Shown here piece after piece: positions 1 to 11,113 of a DNA stretch of 64,000 nt. A program made the position numbers and the translations under genes. A model generated the notes under the pieces. The model did no database searches and was not told where the DNA came from. It was given only the letters and a program-made list of their open reading frames with translations. Within the stretch, counting starts at the first letter, position 1; each line of letters begins with the position of its first letter. Where the stretch lies: positions 124,001-188,000 of the forward strand of contig JAIUCV010000661.1 in the NCBI GenBank assembly GCA_026724425.1. Direction: 5' to 3'. Source of the stretch: Erythrophleum ivorense. Lineage: Eukaryota > Streptophyta > Magnoliopsida > Fabales > Fabaceae.

Positions 1-829
1 AAAATGCATTAAAATGAGAAGTTCATACTTACCTAATAACACCCCTAGCCTCAACCTATGAAATTTCACCTTGGAAACATCAAATAGCAAGTCTTATATT
101 TTGGGTGTAGGTGAAATGCTCCAAACAAAAAACTAATCAGGTCAAATTGAAGTGAAAGAGGAGGGGATCAAGTTATATAACACTCACCTTGGCTCAATTT
201 TGCTCTAGGAGTGGGAAATGATGAAATTATGTTGCTAAACCTAGCCTCCCCTTTGGACCTCCGAATTTGCTTCTTGTGTTTGTGTTTCAGCAGAGTATGG
301 AGGGAGCTGCATATGTTTAGGTTTTAGTTTGGTCCTAAATGGGTTATAAGCTAACCCAAAGGCCCAATTCCTAGTGGGTTTCAGCTTTAGGCTTTGTTGG
401 GCTAAGTTTCATGAGTTGGGCTGCAAAATTGTAGTTGGGTTAGGCCAAATTTTAAGAGCTCATTTGATTTAAGTTTACATAAGGGATGTTGGGCCAATTA
501 TAAGAGTTCATATAAATTGAGTTTTGGGCCTCTATCTCCTTAAACCAAATTGGGCCATTGCTAGGTGGTCTGTCTCTTAGGCCAAGACTCACAATAGGAA
601 GTTGGGCCTGGACCTATAATCATTGGGCCTCCATTAGTCTCTAACTATGGCCTACTTAATTTAATTTGGGCCTGGATGAAGTTTCTAACTCAATTAAATC
701 TCAAACCCATATTAATAATTTATTGCTCTAGAAATTCTCATTCCTATAACTTACTTAATTATTTCATATTAATTATTCTTAATCAACCCAAATTCATAAT
801 TAACACCTTAATAAATTTTAGGGTGTTAC
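1..829 (-). repeat. LTR-like sequence, left end outside window
   Basis: Read on the minus strand, a terminus TGTAACACCCTAAAATTT begins at 829 and the sequence runs off the left edge of the window. TGTAACACCC is a common start of plant Ty3/Gypsy LTRs. The stretch is AT-rich and has no credible coding frame; the 118-residue frame crossing 676-1032 has no recognisable domain. The partner end is not visible, so calling it an LTR is inference. Confidence 0.35.
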
Positions 830-1020
830 ACTTGTCTTGCTGGAACCCTAGCTGGTTTGCCTCTCCTTGTTGTTACCATATGAAAAATCAAAGGTTTCAA
901 CACACATCCCATAGATATCCCAGATATCTAAGTCATCCAAAATTCCTCAATCCAACATATATATCAAGTTTTCCAAACAAGATATATATTCTCAACCACC
1001 ATAAAGTATCAATGCCTGAA

Positions 1021-1037
1021 CCATTGCTCTGATACCA
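1021..1037 (-). other. Retrotransposon primer binding site (tRNA-Met type)
   Basis: The minus strand reads TGGTATCAGAGCAATGG just after an LTR-like end GGTGTTACA that finishes at 1042. TGGTATCAGAGC is the classic plant primer site complementary to the 3' end of initiator tRNA-Met. It marks 1042 as the 3' edge of a minus-strand 5' LTR. Only about 200 bp separates it from the next TGTAACACCC terminus at 829, so no gag or pol lies between them. Confidence 0.7.
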
Positions 1038-1041
1038 AATA

Positions 1042-3354
1042 TGTAACACCTTAGCTATGTAGCTATTATTTAACTTCTATAATTCAATAGTAAGTCTATT
1101 TACTAATGAAAGAAAAATACTAAATCCAAATTTATGAAATTCATGTACTTACCTTTTTCATACGTTCCAAGTCCAAACAATTTAATAATTAAAAGTAAAT
1201 GTACATAATATTCTAAGAAAAATTTGACAGAGGTTCCCCTTATAAAGTTGACCATATAAACCAATCAAATGGTCACATTATATCCTAAACTCATAAACAT
1301 AGACAAAATACAGATAATAACAACGTCATATATCGTAACTTGGGCATAAAACATCAACTGTAACTAAATAACTCAAGCTGGTGTTAAACATCACTATTTA
1401 TGGTGTACTAATATACATAATACATCATGATAGAGTTAAACATAATCCATATACATTCTTTTTACATTACAACAAAGTTTAGATACAAAACATTCATATT
1501 AAGGTTCTTTGACTTTCAACTATACTCTAGGCCACTTAAAGTGCACTTAGAACCCTTTCTTATGTACTTTCAAGACACATGCGTATAGGGTGGAAAAATG
1601 CCTTCTAAAATGCTTAAATTTGACCATATTAAAGTGCCTGAATGTATGAAATCCCTTTTGGATTTTAGCTCCCTATAATTGGTTCATCACTTAGGCTTTA
1701 GGTTAGGAATTTCACTAGATTAATTTCACTAAGCTTAAATCCTAGACCAACTTGTGCTTCTAGAATTCATAATTCAAGTCACAAATTTCATATTTACGAT
1801 TCATTTGTTCATTGGCACTATTCATTTGGTATTTTTCACTTTTCTACATAATGGAACTCATTATGGAACCCTAAGCCTCAAGGAATAACATCAAAGTTCA
1901 ACTTCTAGGATTCAAAATCTTGCCATATATAATCTATATAGCCATATTAGGATTGATTAGAAGTATTACAAGCTTGTTCACACAAACTTAATATCAATTA
2001 ATTCCATTTTGTTCTTTCTTGACTTTTAAATTTTTAACTTTCAAAATCTAGCTTTTAAATTCAATATAATGCTTTCATTATTGTTCTTATATCATTTTAA
2101 GACTATCCATAGCCCAAGAATCCATTAAACAACTTCCTAACCCCTTGAACTCATCCTTGGCTGAATTAGGTTCCATAAAACCTTAACTTGTGAATTTCAA
2201 GTTTTCAATCAATTCAAGGCTTAGGTTCTTGTTCCTTGCATCATAAAAACATCTAAATATACTAACTAGGAATGGAAAATAACATGGTTAGCCATTGAAG
2301 TAGCCTAAGCCGAACCATTACATAACATGGTCTAAAATGCTTCTTTTTGTGATTCAAGAAAAACTAATGTTAGATATGAAATTCTTGCATGCTAAAACCT
2401 TTGGTTCCATCAATAATTTATGAAAAAAAATCCCTCATCACTTTCTCTCTCTTGGCCAAAGCTATCATGGTCTAGAAACACAAGGATTTACAATTGTTTC
2501 AAATGAAATCTTACCTCAATGCGAAGTATTCTCCGCTTAGATTAATTTTCACTAATTGGTTTCTTGGATAGAGCTCTTTTTTGGCTTAGGTAAAATATGA
2601 TCTTCAAGTTTTGAAGAAAAGCAAACCACCATTAAAAAGCTCTTAGAGAGAGAAATAACTTTCATAACTGGCGTAAGATGAAACTGGGTCGTTTACTTAC
2701 CTAAACGGAGGCTTATTCTCTCTCTCTCTCTCTCCTCCCTCATGTGTGATGCCATGGAAGAGCTCAAAATCTGAAATTTGAAGGTTGAAGAAGATGGTGA
2801 GTTGTATCTTACTTAAGAAGCTTCATTTTATAATTTTTTTAAACGACCATTTTGCCTTACTCGCATTTTGTTTCGTTTGAACTAATTTTTCAGGCTTTCA
2901 AAATCTGACAACTTTCTACAAATTTTTAGGTGCCCTTTCACATAAAAAACATTAGTTTTGGGGTTTAGATGGCTTAAAATGGTGAAAAATAGGCTTGCCT
3001 AAAGTCTCAGCACTATCTGACACTTTTAATGTACCGGAAGGATCTTAAATGATTTTGACTATCCCAATAGCTTTCGGGACCTTTAAAAACCCTAGTAAGC
3101 TTAATTTTAGGTTTAAAAACTCTTTTCTTTGATTTTTCTAAAATTTTCTCAAAATTACAATTTTGCCACTGATATACCATTTTTCTTTGTTTCACTATTT
3201 TAACTTCATTTTCTTTTTGTGTACTTTTTTCTTTATCCTATTTCTTAATATGCTGATTAAGATTTTACCCTTATTTGGTCTTAATTCAATTTACTTTAGG
3301 ATCCTCTATTATTAGCATACCGGTTCTAGTTTAATTAAAAAGTCGATTATTATA
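1042..3354 (-). repeat. LTR L, minus-strand, 5' LTR position
   Basis: It starts with TGTAACACC at 1042 next to the primer site and extends right through non-coding AT-rich DNA. The far edge is uncertain: the sequence near 3350 (TTATAATAATCGAC on the minus strand) could be a decayed TG terminus, but no polypurine tract or target duplication confirms it. A (TC)9 run lies inside at 2717-2734. It does not look like the main long-LTR family of the window. Confidence 0.4.
2717..2734 (+). repeat. (TC)9 microsatellite
   Basis: Nine uninterrupted TC dinucleotides inside a pyrimidine-rich stretch of LTR L. Confidence 0.85.
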
Positions 3355-3789
3355 ACCTGTGCCATAGTTTGAAGGAGATACACCATGGCACGATTTCCTT
3401 TAGGCACCATTCTTCATTTTTTCTGAATTTTGCCATATCTTAAGGATTTCTAGCTATGGTGCATGTCCCTATCCTAGAAAAATTTGCACTCTAAAGCCTC
3501 TTGACATAAGAATTCCATTAATCCCATTTTAATGTGCTTTCGACTCCATTTTTCTTGTAATTGCATCCTACAAAAAGAGCAAAGTGAAATTAATTCCCAA
3601 TGTACTCGAAATCAAAGCAAAATTTGTTATTTAAGGTGTAAAAGCTGAGTATGAAACTATTTATTCTAAATGTGCATATTTTTCTTATAAAAGTATTATT
3701 TGCCACATAATTAAAGGATTAAACATATATTAAGCAAAAGAAAATACGCAAAATAAAATTAATGATTAGGAGTTAAATCAAGAAAATAG

Positions 3790-4086
3790 TAGGGGAATTC
3801 TAAGCATTTGGTGAGGGAATTCCCCTTCTTAACTCTTTGCTATCAAAAAGGAAAAGTTTGCTACTAAAAAGGATTTTAACAAGGATTTTGGCAAGGCAAA
3901 GCCCTTCACTCTATTAAGTGAAGGAATTTAGCAAGGAATAAGCAAGGGAAACATAGTGATGTAGAAAAAGAAAAGGCATTTTCCCTTATTGTTCTGTTGT
4001 TGTTCTTTCTCTAAATGTGTTAGCAAGGGGTTGGCGAAAGATTAGTAAGGAAGTTTTCCTTCACTATTTTTTGAATTTTTGTAGTG
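3790..4086. mobile_element. CACTA-like transposon end (remnant)
   Basis: The segment ends in TTTTTGTAGTG, the reverse of CACTACAAAAA, which is the type of terminus used by plant CACTA (En/Spm) elements. Inside it are scattered short repeats built on GCAAGGAA and TTAGCAAGG, resembling subterminal repeats. No transposase and no matching left end are visible. A short non-autonomous or truncated copy is the best reading, but it is inference. DNA between 3355 and 3789 shows nothing recognisable. Confidence 0.3.
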
Positions 4087-4475
4087 CATTTCACTAGGGG
4101 AAGATGATTTTATGTGAGAAATCTACGGAAAGTGAAGAAAATGAGAGAAAATGAAGAAGAGATGGTAAGATAAGAAAAATTTGCAAATAAATGGAGAAGT
4201 TTTGAGGAGTCTTAGGCAAATAAAGTATAGGGAAATTGAATTGAGTGATTGTTTTATTTATTACAAAAATGTTAATAGTTTGGATATTCTTTTTATCTGA
4301 TTTGGAAATATTCACTATAACATTTTTAGCATTAGGCAATGCTATAAAACCATTGTTTAAAATGCCAAAAACATTGTCTAAATGATTAGACAATGATTGT
4401 TTATTGTATTACATTTTGCCATTACCTATTGTTTAAGGTGGATCTTTTGAAAATCTTTCCCTTTAATCAAACAAT

Positions 4476-4606
4476 AGGCAACAATTTTCAACTAATAGGA
4501 AACAGTGTTAAACTATTACCATTTTAGGCAACATTAATATCCGATCACATAAACAATAAGTAACAGTTTTCAACTAGCAACTTAGGCAACAATTTTCAAC
4601 TGTTGC
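4476..4606. repeat. Three copies of an AACAATTTTCAACT-type motif
   Basis: Related 21-24 bp units at 4476-4499, 4558-4580 and 4584-4606 share the core AACAATTTTCAACT or AACAGTTTTCAACT. The last copy forms an interrupted palindrome, GCAACA...TGTTGC. They look like subterminal repeats of another decayed DNA transposon; a CACTACAAAAATAT terminus-like string lies at about 4965. The rest of 4607-5485 shows only AT-rich spacer. Confidence 0.35.
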
Positions 4607-5490
4607 TTGTTTTGGCAAAAAAAATTGTTGTCTATAATGAATATGCAACCATTTTCTTAATGTTGGCAATATAGTCTTTCTTTTTTTCCTAACTACAAAA
4701 ATAACTTATTACTTATAAGGAATATGCAACAATTTTTTTTTCTTCTTTTAGGATAATTTTATTATGTTATATCACATTCTACAATGCAACTTGAAAGCTA
4801 TTGTACATGTCTTTAATATATTAAAAAGAAATTTCATTCTATAATGTATATTATCCCATTTTAGCATTCAATAAAAAGATTCAAAGCTCTAACTACAATA
4901 TGGGCCTAATTGGTACAACTAAAAAGACTAATGTCATACAAACTTCTGATAAAAGTTCACTACAAAAATATTAGGTCCAATATATATATATAAGGGATGC
5001 TCATCTTAGTGTTCTTCATTTGCATGCATCCCTTTCAACAACAAGATGTTCTTGGATGAAAGAATGTAACATAATTATGAGATATTTGTAATAAAAGAAT
5101 ATAGTTAGTTAAACATACTTATTGATAAAATTTTAAACTCAAAGAAATTTAATTATACTTGTAAAAAAAATTTTTTAACATAAAAATTAATCAGTCACAC
5201 TAGGCCCCCAGAAAAAGAAAAATCATACCCGCCAAAAGTCAAAGCAATCACACTTGGCTAACAACCAAAATGATGTATCACTAAAAATTAATATCCCATG
5301 ATACTTCTTAGAAAGCCAATTAAGAACAAAGAGAATTTGGCATTGATTTCACATAAAGAAACTACATCATGGTAAAGGTTACTACTATATTCTAAGCTAA
5401 ACATTTGACAGTCAAATCTGACGCCAATGTATCTAACAAGAATGTCAAGTTATAATAGGGATCATTTACTTAATAGAATGAGATAGCCAT

Positions 5491-8400
5491 TATAATGTCC
5501 GGTTTTCATTAAACGACAAAAACAGGTACATTTTCAACGCAAGTCTCTTGAAATAAATTAGTTAAGGTCCCAAAAAATTTAAGTAGCATTCTAGACTCCT
5601 AAAAATAAGAATCACAGGCTCAGAAAGAAAGAAAAATAGAGTTAGAATCAAGAAACAAAATTTTGACGAAAGACTTATGAAACATAATGGCATTTTCGTA
5701 ATTTTGAGCAAATTTTGAAATTCACATAGGAGGGCTTTTTAAAAGAAAATTTTGAGTTATCCAGGGTTCTCAAAGGCCCTGAAAATCATAGGAAACCCTA
5801 AGACAGTGAAAACCGCTCCGGTGGACATTTTCCAACGATAGTGGATCCAAACTTTGATGGATTCATTTGGAAAGGTTTTAACTCCGATTTGAGTGATTCC
5901 AAAGGCATTTTACTAAATTGGAAATCTAAATTTCATGATGGAAAAGATGGTTCTAAAAAAGGAGTCAAAATGAACCAGAAACAAAAATGCCAAGACAAAA
6001 GGGCAAAATTAAGATTTTTAAAAAGTCTTTCTTAAACTCCAACTATATATATAGGGCACCCCACCTCCTCACTCACTTAGCCACATATGTTTCTGCCCTA
6101 AACCAGAGGAGGAACCCTAAGAGTGAGGCACACAAGTGGAAGAAGAAGAGGACGAGAAATCAAGGCTTGAAGGTATGGAATTTTAGTAGTTTTTCATGCT
6201 TTTTTCTTTCTAAACCTCTTCTCTCCATTCTCCTTTGTTTCCTATAATTGTAATGAAGTTTATAAATCTATTTTAAGGGAGAAATTAAGGGAAAAATTTG
6301 GATTTGAAAAGAAGAGGCTAAAGAACACAAGATTCAAGTGAGAAAATAAGGAAAAATAAGGTAATTTCTTCTTCCATGGTTGCCACCCTTTGCTTCCCCT
6401 CTCCTTATGGTTCGCCCCTCTCAAGAAGTCATAGAAGGGTTTGGTTTTTAGGTAGAACCAGGGGTGGTTCTTATGAAAAAGGGTGTGGAGATCAAGAATA
6501 TGCAAAGAGAATTAACAAATAACCATGGAAATTCAAGATACAAATTCTAGGGTTTCATATGTTCCTTGCAAAATATGATTTGATACCTTAATTTCTATGC
6601 CTAAATGAGAGTTTAAATGGGCTCCTAAGATCCCTAGAAGTCTCCCCATGTGCTTCCTCCATCAAGAAAATAAAGCAAAGTCCATGGAGAGCAAATTGCT
6701 TCTTAGGTTCGGCCAAGAGGGGTTTGCATACCTAGGGAGAGTTTTAAATTTTTCTAAACCCATTTTTGAGTCATATATGATGAATGAAAGTGAAGGGAAG
6801 CCTTGGAAAAAATTTAGAACCATAGAAAGTGAGTTGGTCTTATACGTTCCATAATATGACCTAAAAAAGTAACATGTAGTCAAGCTTTTCATTTTAATTA
6901 TGTGAGGACTCCAATAGGCTTAAAAGGAGGCAATAATCATATATGAAAGGAAAGAATGGAGCCTAAAATTTATTTGATGGGTGTTGCTTCATTAGGTGCA
7001 TTTTTTGAATCACAAAGGGGTTTATAGGTTAAGTTAGTGTGTGAGGAAGTTGTGTGGCCTTAGAATTAATTCCATGAACCTAATTGGCTTCTATAAATTA
7101 TGTTTAGGCTCAGAGAAATCATTCCCACACCTTTGTGTGTATGAGGCCAAAGAAGGGAGAGGAAATTCAAGGAGAAAAGTGTGTGGTTGCATTCAAGGTA
7201 CCTCACTCCTCCTCCTCACATGCATGATTGTATGCTTGGCTTGTCTTTGAATGTGTGTATGTGTGTTTTAAGCCATGAAAAGCATTCCAATATGATTTCA
7301 TATGCCATGGTACCATGATGATGCATTATGTTTTCAAATGATGTTTATGATGCTTGCTTTGGTTTGCTTGAGTGTGGTGAGGCCAAGAACCCTTAGCTAT
7401 GGTGAGGATGAGCCAAAAACCTTTAAAATTAGTTGAGACAAAGTAAAGAGTCTCCCAAAAGTGAGGTTGACTCCCAAGAGTAAGATTTAGTCCAAGAACC
7501 TCTTATAGAATGGGTGAGGCAAGTCCAAAATCCATAAATGAATGGGTAAGGCTAATCCACTTGCTTGGCAAGCCTTTGTATGCTATGTATGACTTGAACA
7601 AATGTTGAAAATGCTTCTTGAATGTTTGCACATGTTAATATGCCCATCCATGAATTTATAAGATTGGTTTTGCATCTTTTATGTGTGATTGAAAGGGAGA
7701 TGAGCTATTGGGGTTCTTTGAGTCTCATCCCCTCCTCTCCAATGTTTTAACATGCTAGGTGGATAAAGAGAGCAAGGAACTGGGAGCCAACCACATAAAA
7801 GATAGAAACGTAACATCAAAGTGCATGGGTTTTATTTTTTAAGACCACATAGATGGTAAATGATATAATCTATGTTTGTATATATCCTATGAGGTTATGA
7901 ACATGTATAATTATGTTAATGTATCATGTATAAATAAAAGTTAAGGTTGTATGTATGTAAATGCTCATTTTGGACATGTAATGGCAAGATCGCATTATGG
8001 AAATGTATACATAAATGGAAGTGGAATGGCTGAAGTAAGATGCATGAGGTTTGGGACCATTTGGGTAGTTCATACAAGTCATAATCATGCTTTTAAACTT
8101 GCCCAAGAGGTGCCAAATATCAAGGGAAGTCATTTGGGCAATTTGGTATCTTGTATGGAGCAAAAATTGACCATATCGGAAACTTATACTACTTTTTGTC
8201 CAAATGAACTCTTCTTGATCTGAGACTTGGCATGCAATTAGAGCTTGTTAGGAACTTTTTGGGAAGCTAAATAATAGAATTTTTGGAGGTCTATGGAATA
8301 TTTGATAAATTTTTAAAGTTGAAAAAAATTCTAATTTTGGTCATGTTACTGTTCATGCTGGTCCAAAAATGATTTCTATCACTCAGGGGCTAAATGATGT

Positions 8401-9180
8401 CCAATTGATATGAAATTTCATAAAGAGAAACTAGACACTCCTAGCGACCTGTGCCAACTAAAATCACCCTATTTGGATGACTAGAAGGGGAGATATGAAT
8501 TTTTGAAATTTCTGTCCAGTATTAGGCCATCAAACTGACCTCAAGTACTATTTAATTAGGTTTCGAGTTCTAGGCATACCTAAACTAGTCTAGAGTTATT
8601 TTTTCCCTCTAGCTAACATCTGTCACTTTCTATATTGGTATCATTTGCTTGGATTTGATTTTTTTGAAATTAATTGGATATTTTTTAAATTTGTAGCAGA
8701 AAGCTATAATAGTACCAATAGCCAGCCAGACCTCTGCACATTTTTGAATGTCAAACATCTTCTGTGTTATGTTTCATGGTGTGAACATATTTTTAGTATA
8801 TATTAGATATGTGTATCTTTCCAGAATGACAAAGAATGCATGATTTTGATTTTTTTTTTGAATTAATTATGATTTTCCAAAATTTGTGACAAAGAAAGGG
8901 AAATTCTGGCCAAAAATGCATATATGAGTTTTATGTGTTCCCTTGCTTTCCACGAGTTGTAAGCCACTTTTGGTGATAAAAATGAGTTGTACCTATGTAA
9001 TTAAATATAAGAACATGATGTATGAGCTCACAAGGTCCATGAGACACTGAATGAAAATTTTATATGCGACGCAACGCTAAGAAATGTATTATTTAATGCT
9101 ATTTTGCTTGCCTCTTTGTGAGTTGCTTGATATGAGGCATAAAGACAGTATGAAATGAGCTAGAAATATATGGTGTTATA
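5491..9180 (+). mobile_element. Solo LTR A (long-LTR Ty3/Gypsy family)
   Basis: A 3,690-bp LTR with a 5-bp target duplication GCCAT on both sides (5486-5490 and 9181-9185). The ends are TATAATGTCCGG and GGTGTTATA, one base away at each end from the family termini TGTAATG and GTGTTACA. No internal region is present, so it is a solo LTR left by LTR-LTR recombination. It is homologous to B, D, E, G, H and K and carries a TATA box near 6044. The small frames inside (for example 7041-7250) belong to the LTR and are not cellular genes. Confidence 0.88.
6044..6053 (+). promoter_or_regulatory. Probable LTR A core promoter (TATA)
   Basis: TATATATATA lies about 550 bp into the LTR, immediately before a purine-rich transcribed-looking leader. 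The same position has TATA strings in LTR B (13313-13321, plus), D (21880-21889, minus) and G (42256-42265, minus), which supports it as the U3/R promoter of this family. Confidence 0.55.
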
Positions 9181-9185
9181 GCCAT

Positions 9186-10016
9186 GGCACACGTTAGCTA
9201 AATTGGGTGCTTGTAAAAGAATAAAGAACAAAGTTATGCTTTCTACTATCCATGTAATGGGCATTTAGATATTTGGTTAACTAAGAGCACTATGTTTTTA
9301 TTGTGCAACGGATTGTTTGGTTAATGGAGACCACTTGTTTATAACCACAAGGGAGAATGTGCAAAATCATAATCTAAAATCAAAATAACTCATCATAATC
9401 AATAGCAAACCATCAGTGTAACTAGATGTTGAAGCACATTAAAGTGTGCTTGAGGTGTTGACCTAGGTTATACTTTTACTAATAAGTTTGAGAAAGAAAT
9501 AACTTATAAGTAAAAATACTTTTTCTACATCAATGTAAAAATCAATAATCATATTAAAATATTTTGTTAGCAAATGATGCTACAAAATAGTTATAATTAC
9601 TAATAAAAATCATAGTCAAGCCTATTCTTCACAATTGATTCCCACTACCCATCAAGAAGGGGGGACAACACAAATATAAGTAGCCTAAACCAATATATTG
9701 TCCTAAAATGCATATGCAATATATACGTATGCATGTACATATTGGATACAAATTGAAGGGTTAATATCCATGTTAATATAAAAACTTAGTGTCAAAGATG
9801 TATATACTCAAGAGATAGCTAAAAAGAAATCCACATGTTAACTCAACAAGCACAACAAGAAGCTTAGCCTCTATAGGTCGAAAATGCAATTTTGCTCGCA
9901 TTAGGTACAGAGAAGCTTTTTCATGGCTTGACCAATTCTAAGCCATATTATAAAACAAAGAGAGATGAAAGACATAAATCAGACGTATATAGGTAACCAA
10001 ACATTTTGAAATATAT
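9186..10016. other. Spacer, nothing recognised
   Basis: AT-rich sequence between the target duplication of LTR A and the LINE remnant. I see no coding frame with domain similarity, no terminal repeats and no RNA gene. Confidence 0.5.
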
Positions 10017-10019
10017 TCC

Positions 10020-10693
10020 ATGGAAATAAAAAAAAATACTCAAATAGTAAACCACATTTTAACACATAGAATCCAAAATGGACAAATCAATTTGAAAAAG
10101 AGAATTGCATCCAATTGGTCCAACATGTATGTTGATTCAAATCATACTAAAAAGGAAAAAAAAATACAATTAAAATGCCTAATTGAAGGAGTGCTTCAGG
10201 CATTATTTATGATAAAAGAGTACCACTCAAATTTAAAGGTAAATTCTACCACACATCTATAAAACTTACAATGTTGTATGGAACTGAGTATTGCAATAAA
10301 AGGTCAATAAGAGAATAAACTCAATGTTGTAGAGATGATAAAGTTGCATTAGATGAGTGGACACATTAGACAAAATATAATTAGAAATTAATGCATTAAA
10401 GAGGAAGTAAAGGTCGCACCTATTGTGGAAAAAATTGTAGAATTGTGACTTAAATGGTTTGGGCATATATGAAGGAGACCTATAAAAGGCCCAGTTAGGG
10501 GAGTAAATCAGATGAAGAGTAGTCTAATAGTCAGAGGTAGATGGAGACCAAGGAAAATTATAGGAGAAATTATTAAAAAAGATTTAGACTTAAATAGTTT
10601 ATTTAAAATATGATTTATAATAGAACTTTATAGCATCGGTTGATCCATGTACCCACTTAGTGGGAAAAGACTTTGTTGTTATTGTTGTTATTG
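10020..10693 (+). pseudogene. Decayed RTE-type LINE, reverse transcriptase C-terminus and 3' tail
   Basis: Read across several frames, the segment keeps peptides typical of the C-terminal end of plant RTE-clade LINE reverse transcriptases: HRIQ near 10070, PLKFKGKFY and MLYGTE at 10223-10290, then EVKVAPIVEKIVE, LKWFGHI and RRPIKGPVR up to about 10500, and GRWRPRKIIGE after it. It ends with GGGAAAAGACTTTG followed by TTGTTATTG repeats (to about 10693), the usual simple-repeat tail of these elements. Multiple stops and frame changes show it is inactive, and the 5' part is missing, as is common for LINE insertions. The open frame at 10020-10262 is only a fragment of it. Confidence 0.7.
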
Positions 10694-11113
10694 TAAAACA
10701 CCTAATTACAGAGAAGGAAATACATTTTGTGGCTTTAGAATTTAGAACATATTCAGGGCTCCAAAGAATCTTTTTGATAAAAGAATATATGCTAATAAAT
10801 AAATAAATAAATAAAGACTATAAAACAAAAAGAAGATATAAAGAATAAAAGAAAATAGGGGAATCAATATATTATATGAAAAGCTTATGTGGCATACCTA
10901 TATCAAAATCTAAAGTGAAGAAGGCAAATGAATAAAAAGGAAGAAAAAAGATAGAGCAAACAAGAGAAAGTAACCTAACTGCATCAGCCCCCTTGGATTC
11001 AATAAATCTTGAACTCATAACCATCGTCTTCACTAAGTCCCAAGGAAGGTGAATTTTATCTCAAACCATAACCTACCATATTTGGCTTAATCATTGGCTT
11101 GAACCATACTCCA
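10694..11113. other. Spacer with a short (AAAT)n run
   Basis: Contains an AAATAAATAAATAAATAAA-type run at about 10795-10815. Otherwise I see no gene or transposon signature before LTR X begins. Confidence 0.5.
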
